The position numbers and the translations under genes are program-made. This document shows positions 12,046-24,100 of a stretch of DNA of 64,000 nucleotides, one piece after another (positions within the stretch are counted from its first letter, which is position 1; each line of letters opens with the position of its first letter). Under the pieces are notes generated by a model, which saw only the letters and a list, made by a program, of their open reading frames with translations, was not told the DNA's origin and did no database searches. Where the stretch lies: positions 163,721,310 through 163,785,309 of the forward strand of contig NC_134837.1 in the NCBI RefSeq assembly GCF_004210375.1. The letters are read 5' to 3'. This DNA comes from Tachypleus tridentatus (Eukaryota > Arthropoda > Merostomata > Xiphosura > Limulidae).

Positions 12046-14590
12046 ATATAAATACACAAGTTATATATAATGAATATTTTTATCCCTGATAGCTTTATTG
12101 AGACTTATGAGTATAGTGTTATTAACATATCCGGACTAGGCAACTGAGGATTTAGTGTTTGCGGCTCTTTGTAGCAAAAATACATTCCCTACCTTTGAGA
12201 CTTGGGTGGGCTATAAGAATGTGCGGTGAGGTACAACTATTTGGTTAAACAAAAATGGCCGAAGAGGTTGGTGGATGCTATTGAATAGTTGCTTTTTCTC
12301 TTATCTATGAGTTCAAAATAAGAAACAAACAATCCTGGGATTTGCTATTTTTTCCCGAGTTCTTATCAATCTGAATTCCTATCGGTTTTTAGTTCCTCAG
12401 TATTTAAACAGACACAAATTCGAACGGTAAGTTTAGAGAGCACACCATTTATTAAATTCGATTATTATTCTAACTTGTATTTCTGCAGAAATCTGGGATG
12501 AGGTGCATTGCGTTCACGTCGCAAACGTGTAAGAGGCAGGTACCAAGACGGCATTATGCGTCTATAAAAGTGAGAGACGATGTGAACTACTGAGTAACTT
12601 CTCAAAAACAATTTTTGAAAGGTTTATTAATATAGGAAGTTTTTTTGTCCATTCGAATTGTTTATTATAACAGTTAAAATTTGATAGTTGTCTCTGAACC
12701 TTTGCCAGTAATTACAGTTTTGCTTTTGATTATAAATCGTGATTTAATATAATTTATGATCACAGAATAAGGGAAACAAGGGTGATCGTGAAACGAACAA
12801 TTGCCTCTAGTTTATTCATTTTTTTGTTATGAACTTTCAACAAAAACAGGATTATCTATTTACGTTGCAATTCCTTTATTTTCTGTCTTGTGAAAAAGTA
12901 AAACGCATTTGTGTAATCTTGATAATTAAATAGAAACCAATAACATCTATAAAATTGAATTACTTTTGAAAACTAATTGTAAGCAATTGTAAAAGCTTCT
13001 AATTAATATCAAACGTAAAAGGTGAAGAGAAAATCTAAGGACTGCTCTCAGTGCATCAACAGAAACAAAGTATGAAGTATAAACTGTTCAATAAGAAAGT
13101 ATTTTCAATTAATTGTTCTGTTCTCCTGTGATAATCTTTCTTAGATCAAGTGTACATCTAAAGCTTTATGCATTCGAATTTTGGAAATCAGTACCCTTCA
13201 ATCGAACATAATAGTGTGTATTTTTATAAAGATATATGTATATACCATATACACTGAAATATTTCCTATATATACAAAAAGTATATATAGAAACACACTC
13301 AGAAGATTGCCTGCTGTGGCTTTGCTATAAAAAAAAAAACATTTTAGAAACAGGAATAATGTACAAAAAACAACAATCAAATTAATTTAATTTTGGACTT
13401 AACTGAAACAGGTTAAAGTTTTATAATGAAAAATCTGGTTTTTGACAACTATTTTCTCATTTTTAAATTAGGTATAGTAGGTAATTGTTGTCGAGGCACA
13501 GATAACTGTTCGTGTCTTTTAACCTTCTTTTACGCACAAAGAGAGTTTCACAATTTTTAGATTTCTTGCACAGGCTGGAAAAACACCAGTATCAGCAAAG
13601 TTATTTTTATTAATACTACTATAAAGTAGCACATGTTCCATGGTACCAGGTGGCGACAAAAATTAGGTTTCACACAGCTGGATTTACATTTGAAACGACC
13701 AGTTGTTCAGCAAAATATCGGGATTCGATAACACCAGTAGGTAGGGCACGGATAGATATAGTGTAGCTTGCGCTTAGCAACAAACAAGCTATAAGTTTAA
13801 AGTTGTACAGATGCTTCAGCTAAATAAAAAAGCTACGTGGGGTCAGCTATTGAAGTTGAAAAAGGGATCAAACGAAATAGGGGTGAAAGGAAATACGTCA
13901 TTGGATTTGCTAATTACCACAAAATAAACTGAACTGTCTGGACTTTACCTGGATAATAAAATCCCTACATTACTGGCTTCCTCACTTTTTCTATCGAAGG
14001 TTTGGTACGTAGTGGTATACTTTTTTATTTAGTTAAGTTTAAAATTATACTTTTATTACTATTTAACAGTAACGTAATATTTTATAATTGGAAATTCTAG
14101 AATTGTTTGTTTTGTCAGTGGGGAAGTCAATAGTGTAGGAATTTTTATTCTTTATCTAAAGTCGAGAGACCTTAGTCTGCTATGTAATTATTAGCTCATC
14201 AAATGATATGCTCACTTTGGTGCCTATTTTGTCTGGTTCCTTTTTCCAAGTGCAGTAAACGACCGTACGTAGCTTTGTTTATATTTGTTTGTTTACGTTT
14301 TCATAAGATGAAATACAGAGTGTATTTTAAAGTTTTATAAATGTTGCATATAATAATAACAATAATAGGTAGCCAAAGATCGAGAAGACTTTTGCTTTAT
14401 CAAATTAAGATAAAATTATAGTCATTGCTACAACTAGGTAGACGCTAGACTTGTTGAATAAAGATTATTATAAACGAAAATAAATAAAATCTATGTTTTG
14501 GTTCTTCGAGTTTCGGACGCTCTGGATAGCTTTAAGGCGGCATATTCATATCGGAGATAGAGCAACTGTGCCAGGTAAATCGTCATATCT
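12046..14590. other. Intergenic stretch, no gene seen
   Basis: Only a 3' remnant of a family-2 SINE is recognisable (about 13,298-13,340, GTGGCTTTGCTATAAAAAAA). No coding exon was seen on either strand. Confidence 0.35.
12563..12570 (+). promoter_or_regulatory. Possible TATA box
   Basis: A TATAAAAG lies downstream of a CpG-containing stretch (CGTTCACGTCGCAAACGTG, 12,512-12,530). It is the best-placed core-promoter-like site upstream of the glycosyltransferase, whose 5' UTR appears spliced (acceptor at 16,761-16,762). The assignment is inference, because single TATA matches are common in AT-rich DNA. Confidence 0.2.
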
Positions 14591-15950
14591 AGATTCTGGT
14601 GACTAGAAAAGAAGAAAATCCAGATGGAATTTTCTATTGCTTTTATACATCTGCCACTTTTTTTTTCACCTATCTCCCCAAATAACCCAAATCATTTTTG
14701 TAAGACGGTAAACACTCAAAACTTCCATGTCACCAGTAAATGTAAATAATCTGTTAGCCATTCCTTCATCCTTTTCATTGATGTAAATAAAAAAGAACAA
14801 AGGCTCTAACAACGAGCCATGAGGTACCCCACTTGTGACATTAATCCAGTTTGACTAAACCCCATTTGTAACAACCCTGTGCTTTTTTCCATCCAGCCAG
14901 TTCTCTATCCAATGAGCCAATCTATACCACACATACATCGATGATGTTTTAACAAGCTTTTTATGTGGTACCATGTCAAATGTTTTTTGAAAATCTAGAT
15001 ACATCAGATACACACCTGTACCCTCATGTGTACGAAAAGTAACGTCTTCAGAGAATGTCAAAATATTTGTAAGGCAAGATTTTCTCTCAATGACTATTCA
15101 ACAAGCCCCTTAGTAGCACAGTGGTATATCTGCTGATTCATACTGCTAGAAACCGGGTTTTGATGCTCGTGATAGGCAGAGCACAGATAGTCCTTTGTGT
15201 AGCGTTGTGCTTAATAACAAACAACAATTATTCAACGGAATTTTAAACTTTGATAAATGACTTTGCAAATCATCTTTAACCAGACTTCTAAAAACTTTTC
15301 CCACAATGAATGCAAGAGTAATATGTCATCAGTTATTAATACAAAGTTTATCGCTTTTTTTTTAAAGAAAAAAAAGAGGAGTAACATTAGCCAGCTCCTA
15401 ATGCTTTGGTTCCTACTCATTAATAGCAAGTGGTTTACGTACCCAATTCTTATCCTTTTTCAAAACCCTTGGATAAATATTATTTGGCCTGTGTGCTTTA
15501 TTATCCTTTAAACTTCCCAGCTGTGTTTTAAAAAGTTCAGAATTAATGTTATAGTATTCAACTATGTTTCCATCTAGCAACTATTCAGGTTCAATAATAT
15601 TGTTTAAATCTTCATTAGTATAAACTCAAGACAATATTAAACTTCATAACCCAGCCATCCCATAATCATCAAATATTAGTCTTCCAGTAACATTTTTGAA
15701 AGATTCTTCTACAATCCTAATATTTTGCGTAAAATATTTCAAGAAATCCTTACTATCTACTGAGATGTGTTTTTTTGTTTTTGTTTTTTACATAGGTATT
15801 TTGATTTCCCGTTTCAACAACACTCTTAATATCCTGTAGTCGTCCAAAGCTCTCATCGTTCGAGTAAGTTTAAACTTATATTTATAATGCTTTGGTTTAA
15901 TTTTATCCTTTATGATCTGACCTATTTTTGTGCTTGGAACCATTATTTTT
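14590..15950 (-). pseudogene. CR1/L2-type LINE reverse transcriptase remnant
   Basis: On the minus strand, degraded reverse-transcriptase motifs appear in the order expected for a CR1/L2-like non-LTR element. They include a SLKDNKAHRPNNI-type finger region (about 15.5 kb), SCLTNILTFSEDVT, then the palm sequence LMYLDFQKTFDMVPHKKL, HWIENWLDGKKHRVV and VTSGVPHGSLLEPLFF. The catalytic box that should read FADD appears as FTGD, and several frameshifts and stops interrupt the frame, so the element is dead. A family-3 SINE (15,104-15,224) has inserted between the SCLTNIL block and its upstream neighbour. The endonuclease domain and clear ends are not visible. Confidence 0.8.
15104..15224 (+). mobile_element. 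SINE family 3 inserted in the LINE
   Basis: It begins CCCCTTAGTAGCACAGTGG, has box B GGGTTTTGATGC, then GGCAGAGCACAGATAGTCC and the tail TTGTGCTTAATAACAAACAA. The flanks CTATTCAACA and TTATTCAACG look like a 10-bp target-site duplication with two differences. The insertion postdates the LINE. Confidence 0.8.
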
Positions 15951-16762
15951 TGTCTATAAGGAACATGCCTTGTGAAATAACAATTTATACTTTATTTTGC
16001 TATGGTCTTGTTTACCGTTAAATTATTATTCCTTCTATCATTTAGTTCAACTATGTTTGTTTAGTAATATTAAAGCTCTAACTCACTATCTAGCTAGAGT
16101 ATGTTTATTTGTATTATGAAACTTAAGCGAGCTTCGTATAGAAGTAACGAAAATATATTACTATTGTAAAATATTATCTAAATTAGCTAATCACATGAAA
16201 AGTAACCTAATGGTGAACGTGGTTTAACTCGTATTTTACATATACAACTGCTCCCACATCTTTTTACTAGTACTGTATACCTATTAAACAACCTATAATT
16301 CTGTATTCCAAATAATTTCTTTAATCATAAATGTCTACACTTACTCAGGTTTCATTTATCCATATTAAGTACTTTTGGTCATTCATTTTATCTCCTATAC
16401 TTCTAGCAATACAGTATCAACACTTTAAATTACTATTAAAACTATTTTATCACCTGTCTATAATCTATCTCTGCATCTTATTTATTCATCATTCTGGCCT
16501 TCTACACTTGCAAACCCTAATTTAATGCTGCCCTTATAGATAACATGATAACTCTTGTAAATAAACCAACTTCTCTTTTATTTCAATGTGAACCATCCGT
16601 TCCAAAAAACTCCCTTTTCCACTTGAATTGATCCCACAAATCCATAAAACTTTGGTTTATTTGGATTTCATTAAAATACTTTTTTCACCTTTTTTAAACA
16701 GTTACGCTAAAAGTGTTTTTACACGTTTTACATTACTGATTTTTTTGTTTTCTTTTTTTCAG
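15950..16762. other. Upstream flank of the glycosyltransferase gene
   Basis: This stretch is AT-rich with no repeat or gene recognised. It ends in a strong polypyrimidine tract and CAG (16,751-16,762) that looks like a 3' splice site for the 5' UTR of the next gene. Confidence 0.4.
16751..16762 (+). promoter_or_regulatory. Likely 3' splice site in the B4GAT1 5' UTR
   Basis: A long T-rich run ends in TTTTTTTCAG, 66 bp before the start codon. The upstream non-coding exon was not identified. Confidence 0.5.
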
Positions 16763-16828
16763 CATTTATTAAATTGAAATTGAAAAGATTTATCAAACAT
16801 CTAGATAACAGGTCAGAACGTCGTCGCA

Positions 16829-18124
16829 ATGACAATCAGTAATAGAAAATTAAGAAAAGTTGCAAAGCTGGCTTTAAAAGCGATCACATGCTTCTTAGCT
16901 ATCGTCATTTTTTACCGAGTGTTAACAGTTAAGAGTTTCCTTTTCTTCATTCACAATCGGTATCTGGACACCACGCAAGCTCAAAGAGGTAGCACAGACC
17001 CTCCCATCATTAAAGAGAAAGAAAAATATGTGAATACAATTCCATTGGTAAAAATCAATGAGACATACAGCAAAAAAGGTATACCACTGCATCAAGTTTA
17101 TTTTAATACAACTCCAGAACTTACAAAGACTGTAATCAACGAATTATCAAAGATAAATTCCACTGTAAATGATAAGCCTATGAGCAAAGTTGCCAATATA
17201 AATTGTTTTGGTAAAACTCGTGACCTTTACTGTATATTAGAAAACTTGTACAAGGCTGAGAAAACGACTGGTTTTAACAGCACTGTGACATTAACCACTC
17301 AGGCAACATCTGGGCTGGAGTATCACGTAGAACAGCTTTGTCGTCGATGGCAGGGTCCTATATCAGTCGCGCTTTATGTTCCCGCGGATGATTTTCTACA
17401 ATCCCAAGAAAACATTGAATATCTGCGAGGATGTGGTCATCGATGTGTAAGACATTGGGTGACGTGGCATTTGTTTTATGACCAGTTACATCCACCCAAA
17501 ATTTTGTTGCTTGAATCAGCTAGAATCTCAACAAATACGTCTTGGAGAAACATTGTTTCAAAAACTGGGACAAGTCAATCTAAATGCAAATCCAAACCAA
17601 TGTTTAATACTAAATCATACGTAAGACGCAATTACCTTCCTTATCCTATTAACGTAGCTCGAAACATTGCAAGAATGGCTGCTGAAACGTATTACGTCTT
17701 TGCATCAGATATTGAACTGTATCCAAGTGAGAATATTGTCCCTCGATTCATTCGCCTTATTGATGACTTGAAAAATAAAACGCCAAATTTTTTAACAAAA
17801 CGCCAAGTATTTGTTTTGCCTGTTTTTGAGGTAGAACTTGGTATGCAACCACCAACGAAAAAATCAGATTTAAGACTTCTTATGGAAAAAAAAATTGCCA
17901 TTCCTTTCCACTACTACTATTGTAGAATGTGTCATATGATTCCTAAACTATCCCAGTGGTTAAAAACCGAAGGATCGCCAGGTAAATTAAATATTTTCCT
18001 TACCAGAAAACGAAGAAGAATCGGGAAATACTCCGGGTGGGAACCATTTTTCATTGGGACCAATAAGGATCCACTTTTTGACGAAAGAATGTCATGGAAT
18101 GGAAAATACAATAAAATGCAAGTC
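16829..18124 (+). CDS. B4GAT1: B4GAT1-like coding exon 1
   Basis: It runs 432 codons from ATG at 16,829 to the phase-0 donor GTC|GTAAGT. The start is the first ATG after a likely 5'-UTR acceptor (exon start about 16,763) and is directly followed by a basic stretch and a hydrophobic anchor, as expected for a type II Golgi enzyme. If the donor is skipped, the frame stays open for 27 more residues to a stop at 18,206-18,208. That gives a 459-residue form lacking the conserved C-terminus. Confidence 0.9.
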
Positions 18125-21100
18125 GTAAGTAGAAAACACGTGTATTATCTAATATCTGAGAGCAATTGTTATGTATTGACACAAATTGTACTTGTGTTTC
18201 ATAATTAAAGTAGGTTCGGTATAGCCTAGTGGTTAGGGCGCTAGACCCGTAATCTGAGGGTCGCAGTTTGAATCTTTTCGTCCCACGAAACATGCGTTAT
18301 AATGTTCTATCAATCTCACTATTCGTTGGTAAAGGATTAGCCCAAAAGTTGTCAGTGGGTGCTGATGATTAGCGGCCTTTCCTCTAGTATATCGCTGCTA
18401 AATTAGGGACGACTATCGTGTGGCTTGGCACGAAATTCAAAAAATAAACAAACATAATGAAAGTTTGTCTATAAAGATTTTAATACCAACACTTCTTTCT
18501 TTTACGAAATAATTTCTTATTTTTATGAAGACGAATCTGTGTAGAAGTATTAAAATGAAATACAATTTTAAAGACAATTGTGAAATAATAACATTTGTAA
18601 TTACGTCGAATTTTGGACTTATTCTTCTTGTTATGTACGTATTGGATCTGCAGAAGCAGATGAAATTAACAATTTGAATGAATAAAACAGATTTATTGCC
18701 TCCCCTCCCAGTGGCACAGCGTTAAGTTTGTAGACTTTTACCGCTATAAACGAGATTTCGATACCCGTATTGGGTTTATGTTTGTGTGTTTTGAATTTCG
18801 CGCAAATCTACATGAGGGCTATCTGCGCTAGCTGTTCGTAATTTAGGAGTGTAAGACTAGAGGAAAGGCAGCTAGCCATCACCACCCACCGCCAACTATT
18901 GGGCTACTCTTTTACCAACGAATAGTGGGATTGACCATCACTTTATAACGCCCCCCGGCTGAAAGGGCGAGCATGTTTGGTGTGACTGGGATTCGAACCC
19001 GTAACCCTCAGGTTACGAGTCGAGCGCCTTAACCACTTGCTCATGCTGGGTCCCCGGTACTGAGCAGAACACAGTTATCCCTCTGTGCTTATTAACAAAC
19101 AAAACAGCAGATTTATATATTAATATTGTTTAAGTGTTTAAAACTGCTAATTAAATTTATGTGATGATTTTTTTAAATTCTAGAAGAAACTTATTGTTTT
19201 AAGTTATTATTAGACCAGAAGACTCAACAGTAACAAACGTAACCTACAGAAATATGTACTTCATTAAATATTTGTCAAACGTCTTATGATTTGAAAGTTC
19301 GCAGAGTTATTTTACATAAAATTCGTTCACAGATTTATTATTTTACATTTAAACAAGATAAAAGGAGAAGGTTTTTATCTGTTTAATAACTTTTTATATA
19401 ATAATGTGGTTTTAATTAACGACGTTTACCTGTAAAGATATGTTGGAATGTTTAAATTTTTATTTTTTTGAACATGAATGTGATTGTGAAAAGTTTAATT
19501 GTGAGGTTTTAATTTTGTCAACTAAAACGACATCGACTTGGCCAGGTGGTTAAGGCACTCGGCTCGTAATCCGAGCGTCGCGGGTTCGAATCATAGTCAC
19601 ACCAAACATGCTCGCCTCTTTCAGCCGCGGGGGCGTTATAATGTTACGGTCAATCCCACTCTTCGTTGGTAAAAGAGTAGCCCAAGAGTTGGCGGTGGGT
19701 GGTGATGACTAGCTGCCTTCCCTCTAGTCTTACACCACTAAATTAGGGACCGCTAGCGCAAGTAGCTCGCGAGTAGTTTTGCAAGAAATTCAAAAACAAA
19801 TAAAACGACATAATTAGTTGAAAATGCGTTAAATAAATAACAAACTTTTAATTTTTTACCTTTTTGGAATGTAGACAAATATTTAAAACATCGCTTACAA
19901 TATTTCATTTCAAAACATACAATTTTGGGAATTATCGTTCAACATTTTATCAACTGAGGTTAAGGTTTAATAGGTACAACCTGAGGATAATATTTATATT
20001 TTGGAAATATGTGACATTCAACTATTATTTGTTGTTCTATTCTTTAAATACACAAGTTTCACAAAACATGTGTTAACCCTCATTCTTGATTAATTTGCCT
20101 TTATTGTTGGAAAAGAAAAAGAGAGACAGAGAGAGAAAGAATGAGATGTATACTACATACTTCGCTTCACAAAAGGCTAGAATTTGAATACGTTTTTTTT
20201 TCCTCCTTATAATTTAGTTCCCCAGTGGCACAGCTGCATGTATGCAGACTTACAAAGCTGTAATCCGTTTTTTATACTCTTGGTGGGAGAGCACAGATAG
20301 TATATTGTGTGACTTTGTGCTTAATTAATAACAACAGCTTATAATGTCAGTTTAAAACATCAATCAAAAACATTTACATAAGAAAAATTATTGTCTTAAA
20401 ATGAAAAAAAGTACAATGAAACAATACATCTAACTTTAAGGGTGCACTGCATGCCAAAGAAGTAAAAACAATTTATAGCGTAGGCTCTCTTTTTTTTTTT
20501 TTTTTAACACTTGGAGCACTTGGGAACAGATCCTGAGACAAGCGTCTTGACGTTAGGCTACCAAATCGCTCGTAAGCATGCTCTTTTTCCAGTATTTTAT
20601 GTAGTCTATGTCACATTGTGTCCGGGCTGTTACAGAACTGAAAGGTGATTCACTATAATATTGGTTATGAAATTTTAATAAGGTAACTACTCAACGTACT
20701 CGTGGTAGACTATTGCTCTTAGTAACAATAATCCTTCTTTACGTTTCTAATAAGGCTGCTCGGCCCGACATGGCCAAGCGTGTTAAGGCGTGCGACTCGT
20801 AATCTGAGGGTCGCGGGTTCGCACCCCCGTCGCGCCAAACATCCTCGCCTTTTCAGCCGTGGGGGCGTTATAATGTAACGGTCAATTCCACTATTCGTTG
20901 GTAAAAGAGTAGCCCAAGAGTTGGCGGTGGGTGGTGATTACTAGCTGCCTTCCCTCTAGTCTCACACTACTAAATTAGGGACGGCTAGCACAGATAGCCC
21001 TCGAGTAGCTTTGTGCGAAATTCCAAAACAAACAAACAAACAATTCAAAGTATAGAATAACAAAAATAATAACACAAGCATTAGTTAACCAGAACATAGG

Positions 21101-24100
21101 AGTGTTTGAAATCTTAATATTCACTGAAACTTGTGATTTTGCTTTTGGCGACATTGTTCTATCCCAATAAAATACATTTCTAGAATGTTAGTGTGAAATA
21201 TTTCTCTTTCGCGATGACGAGAAATCCACTTGAAGTAAAAATGCATATCAGAACGGTTGGTATGGGTATTAACACTTTTGCTAATAAAGCAGCGAACAAC
21301 GTTTCGACCTTGTTAGGTCGTCTTCAGGCTAACAATATTTCACTTATATTTAAAAGTTTGGTAAACTGAAAAACGTGGCCTTGAAGCATAATAAAACATT
21401 GAGACCGTTTTAATATAGATAAGAAATTGTTAAATATGTTGACAAAGAGAAGCATCAATATTATATTATAACGAATTAATGCGCAACATGCGTTTTTTAT
21501 AAAGGTAAAAAAATCCATTTAGAACTTTCAAATGTTATCAGAAACCTAACAATATATCATAAAGGAAGACACACTTGGAAGATTTAAGTCCTGAAATTGA
21601 GTGCAGTCGTGGTAAGCATATGAGGCTTAGAACAAGGAATCGTGGAGTGAATACGCGTCACTGAATAAGCCCCACATTTGCAGTTGTCAGCATATTATAA
21701 ACGTGAAAGTCAATCGCGTTATTCGGTTCAAAAAACCGGACAAAGTCCTTGTAGTGGCGGTTGCTGTTTAGCTGTCTCTTTCTCCCTCTGGCCATGGCTC
21801 AAAACTAGGGACATCTATGCTTGAATCCTATTGGTTTCTGATCCGACCATTAAACTCTTTTACGTATCAGGTTCTTTTAAGGTTGAAAGTTTCCATTTCA
21901 AACTTCCAAGTTATAAAAATCTTGCTTATCTATCATTTAAACTGCTAGGAAAAAAATAAAAATAAATTGGTCATTACTGTAGGGAAATTTATTTAGTGTG
22001 TTCATGATATTCCCGTGTTATTACTTAGTTTATATTATACGCCACGAGAGTTATGCAGATGTTCTTTAGTTTGTTCTTTTTCGTAGTTCATCTTTTTTAT
22101 ATTAGAACATATTACGTTCGAGGCTTAACACTTTTATTTCATGATAAAGGTTTATTTTCCATGAAACTCTTAGTCGAATACAAAGCTCTATACCCACTTA
22201 GAAATCAACTCTTATGGCCTGCGGGTCTCGTTTGATGGTCAATATTACGGTTTCCATTGATGAATACTTCTTCGAACAAACAAAATGTCAATGATTACGA
22301 TAAGTCATATTTGTTACGTGAATAATCCAATCTTCTAACAGTAATGGAACAGTCAACGAGGTTTTTTTATGTTACGGGCTGGTACTTTAATCATTTATTG
22401 ATTTTTTAGCATTTGGAACTAACTTTTACGTTTCACTAAATTCAGTGTAGAAATTCCTCATCCTCAGTTTCGCCTAAAGTTAAAACTGCAAAAATGTCCA
22501 ACTTTCTCAGTGAACGTGATTAGTTAAGTTTATCCTGATATATCTAATCTTAAGCTTACTAATTTCAACTTTTATCACTTTATTTTGACCTTTTACTTAA
22601 TATGTTATGACAAAATGAAGGTAACAAAACTGAATTCGCTGCTTCGTCAATTGATAAGGAGCGTCAGGGTTTGACTGAAAACCAATCTTATTTTACCCGT
22701 TGCACCAAACATGCTGGCCCTATCAGCCGAGTAAGCGTTATAATATGATGGTCAATCCCACTATTTGTTGGTAAAAGAGTAGTCCAACAGTTAGTTGGCT
22801 TTGGGTAGTGATGACTAACTGCCTTCCCTCTAGTCTTACACTGCTAAATTAGGGACGCCTATTCCAGACAGCCCTCGTGGAGCTTTGCCCAAAGTTCAAA
22901 GCAAACCAAACAAACGAACCAATCTTTTTAATGTACTTTTTATTGCGCAACGTTGCAAGTCGTAAACACATATGTACTTTTAGTTGCACTTCTACTATCT
23001 GTTTTACATATTGGTATCCGCTTCAAATCTTCTCTGGCTTCTACAATGAAAATTACATTATTCAGCGTTAGTGCATAATTGGTAATAAAATCCCATAGAG
23101 ATCACGTGACCCGAAAATTTGCTCTTATTTGAAGTGTGATTAATTTTAAAATAGCTGCTACAATAACTTTTTTTTTACTTATTTTTCATTCTTGGGTTAG
23201 TTTCATAATATCTGAATCTGTAATAACAGTTGCAACAAGACGTTATAGATCTTTACTTCTTAACATAAAATTTTACGCATGATATAATTAGGAAATAAAG
23301 TTTTCTCAATTTCAGTAAAGTTTAAAACATGTATAAATATGTCTGAAGGATCTTGACAGTACTAGGTGTGTTTATTGGAAAAGTCAGTTGTCGTTCTTCA
23401 TGTCCAGCTTGTCATTTCAAACCCAAGTAATTACAGTATCTTTAATTACTATAATAATATACCAATATATTATTAGTCTTTTCACAGGACTACAATATAC
23501 AGCCAATCTTGTTCCCCCAGTGGCACATTGGTATGTCTTCGGACTGTTTTGCTAGAAAATGGGTTTCGATACCTGTGGTGGGCAGAACACAGCCTATTGT
23601 TTAGCTTTGTGCTTAATTCCGAGCAGGTACGCACCAATAGTCAACCTTGAACGGTTGTAAAAAGATTCTCTTGTTTAATATGGTGATGTCGTATAGGGCA
23701 AAAATGGCTGGAATAAATATAAACAATAAGCTGAAGAGTTTTTTTTCTCAGTTTCTTTGTGTATTTGTTTTGAATTTCGCGCAAAGGTACGCGAGAGCTA
23801 TCTGTGCTAGGCGTCCTTAATTTAGCAGTGTAAGACTAGAGGGTAGACAGCTAGTCATCATCACCCACCGCCAACTCTTGGGCTACTCTTTTACCAATAA
23901 ATAGTGGGATTGACTATAACATTATAATAGCCACACGGCTGAAAAGGCGATCATATTTGGTGTGATGGAGATTCGAGCTCGCAGATTAGTCAAGCACTCT
24001 AACCATCTAGTCATGTCACGCATGAAGCTAGTGTACATTTAATTATTTATGAGAATAAAGGGCTTTTATGTAATGTAAAGTGAATTATCTATACAGAAAA

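Noticed and set aside
19534-19610. Genuine tRNA genes at the SINE heads
   Set aside because: Box A and box B are present, but the sequences do not close a proper acceptor stem and are followed every time by the same SINE body.
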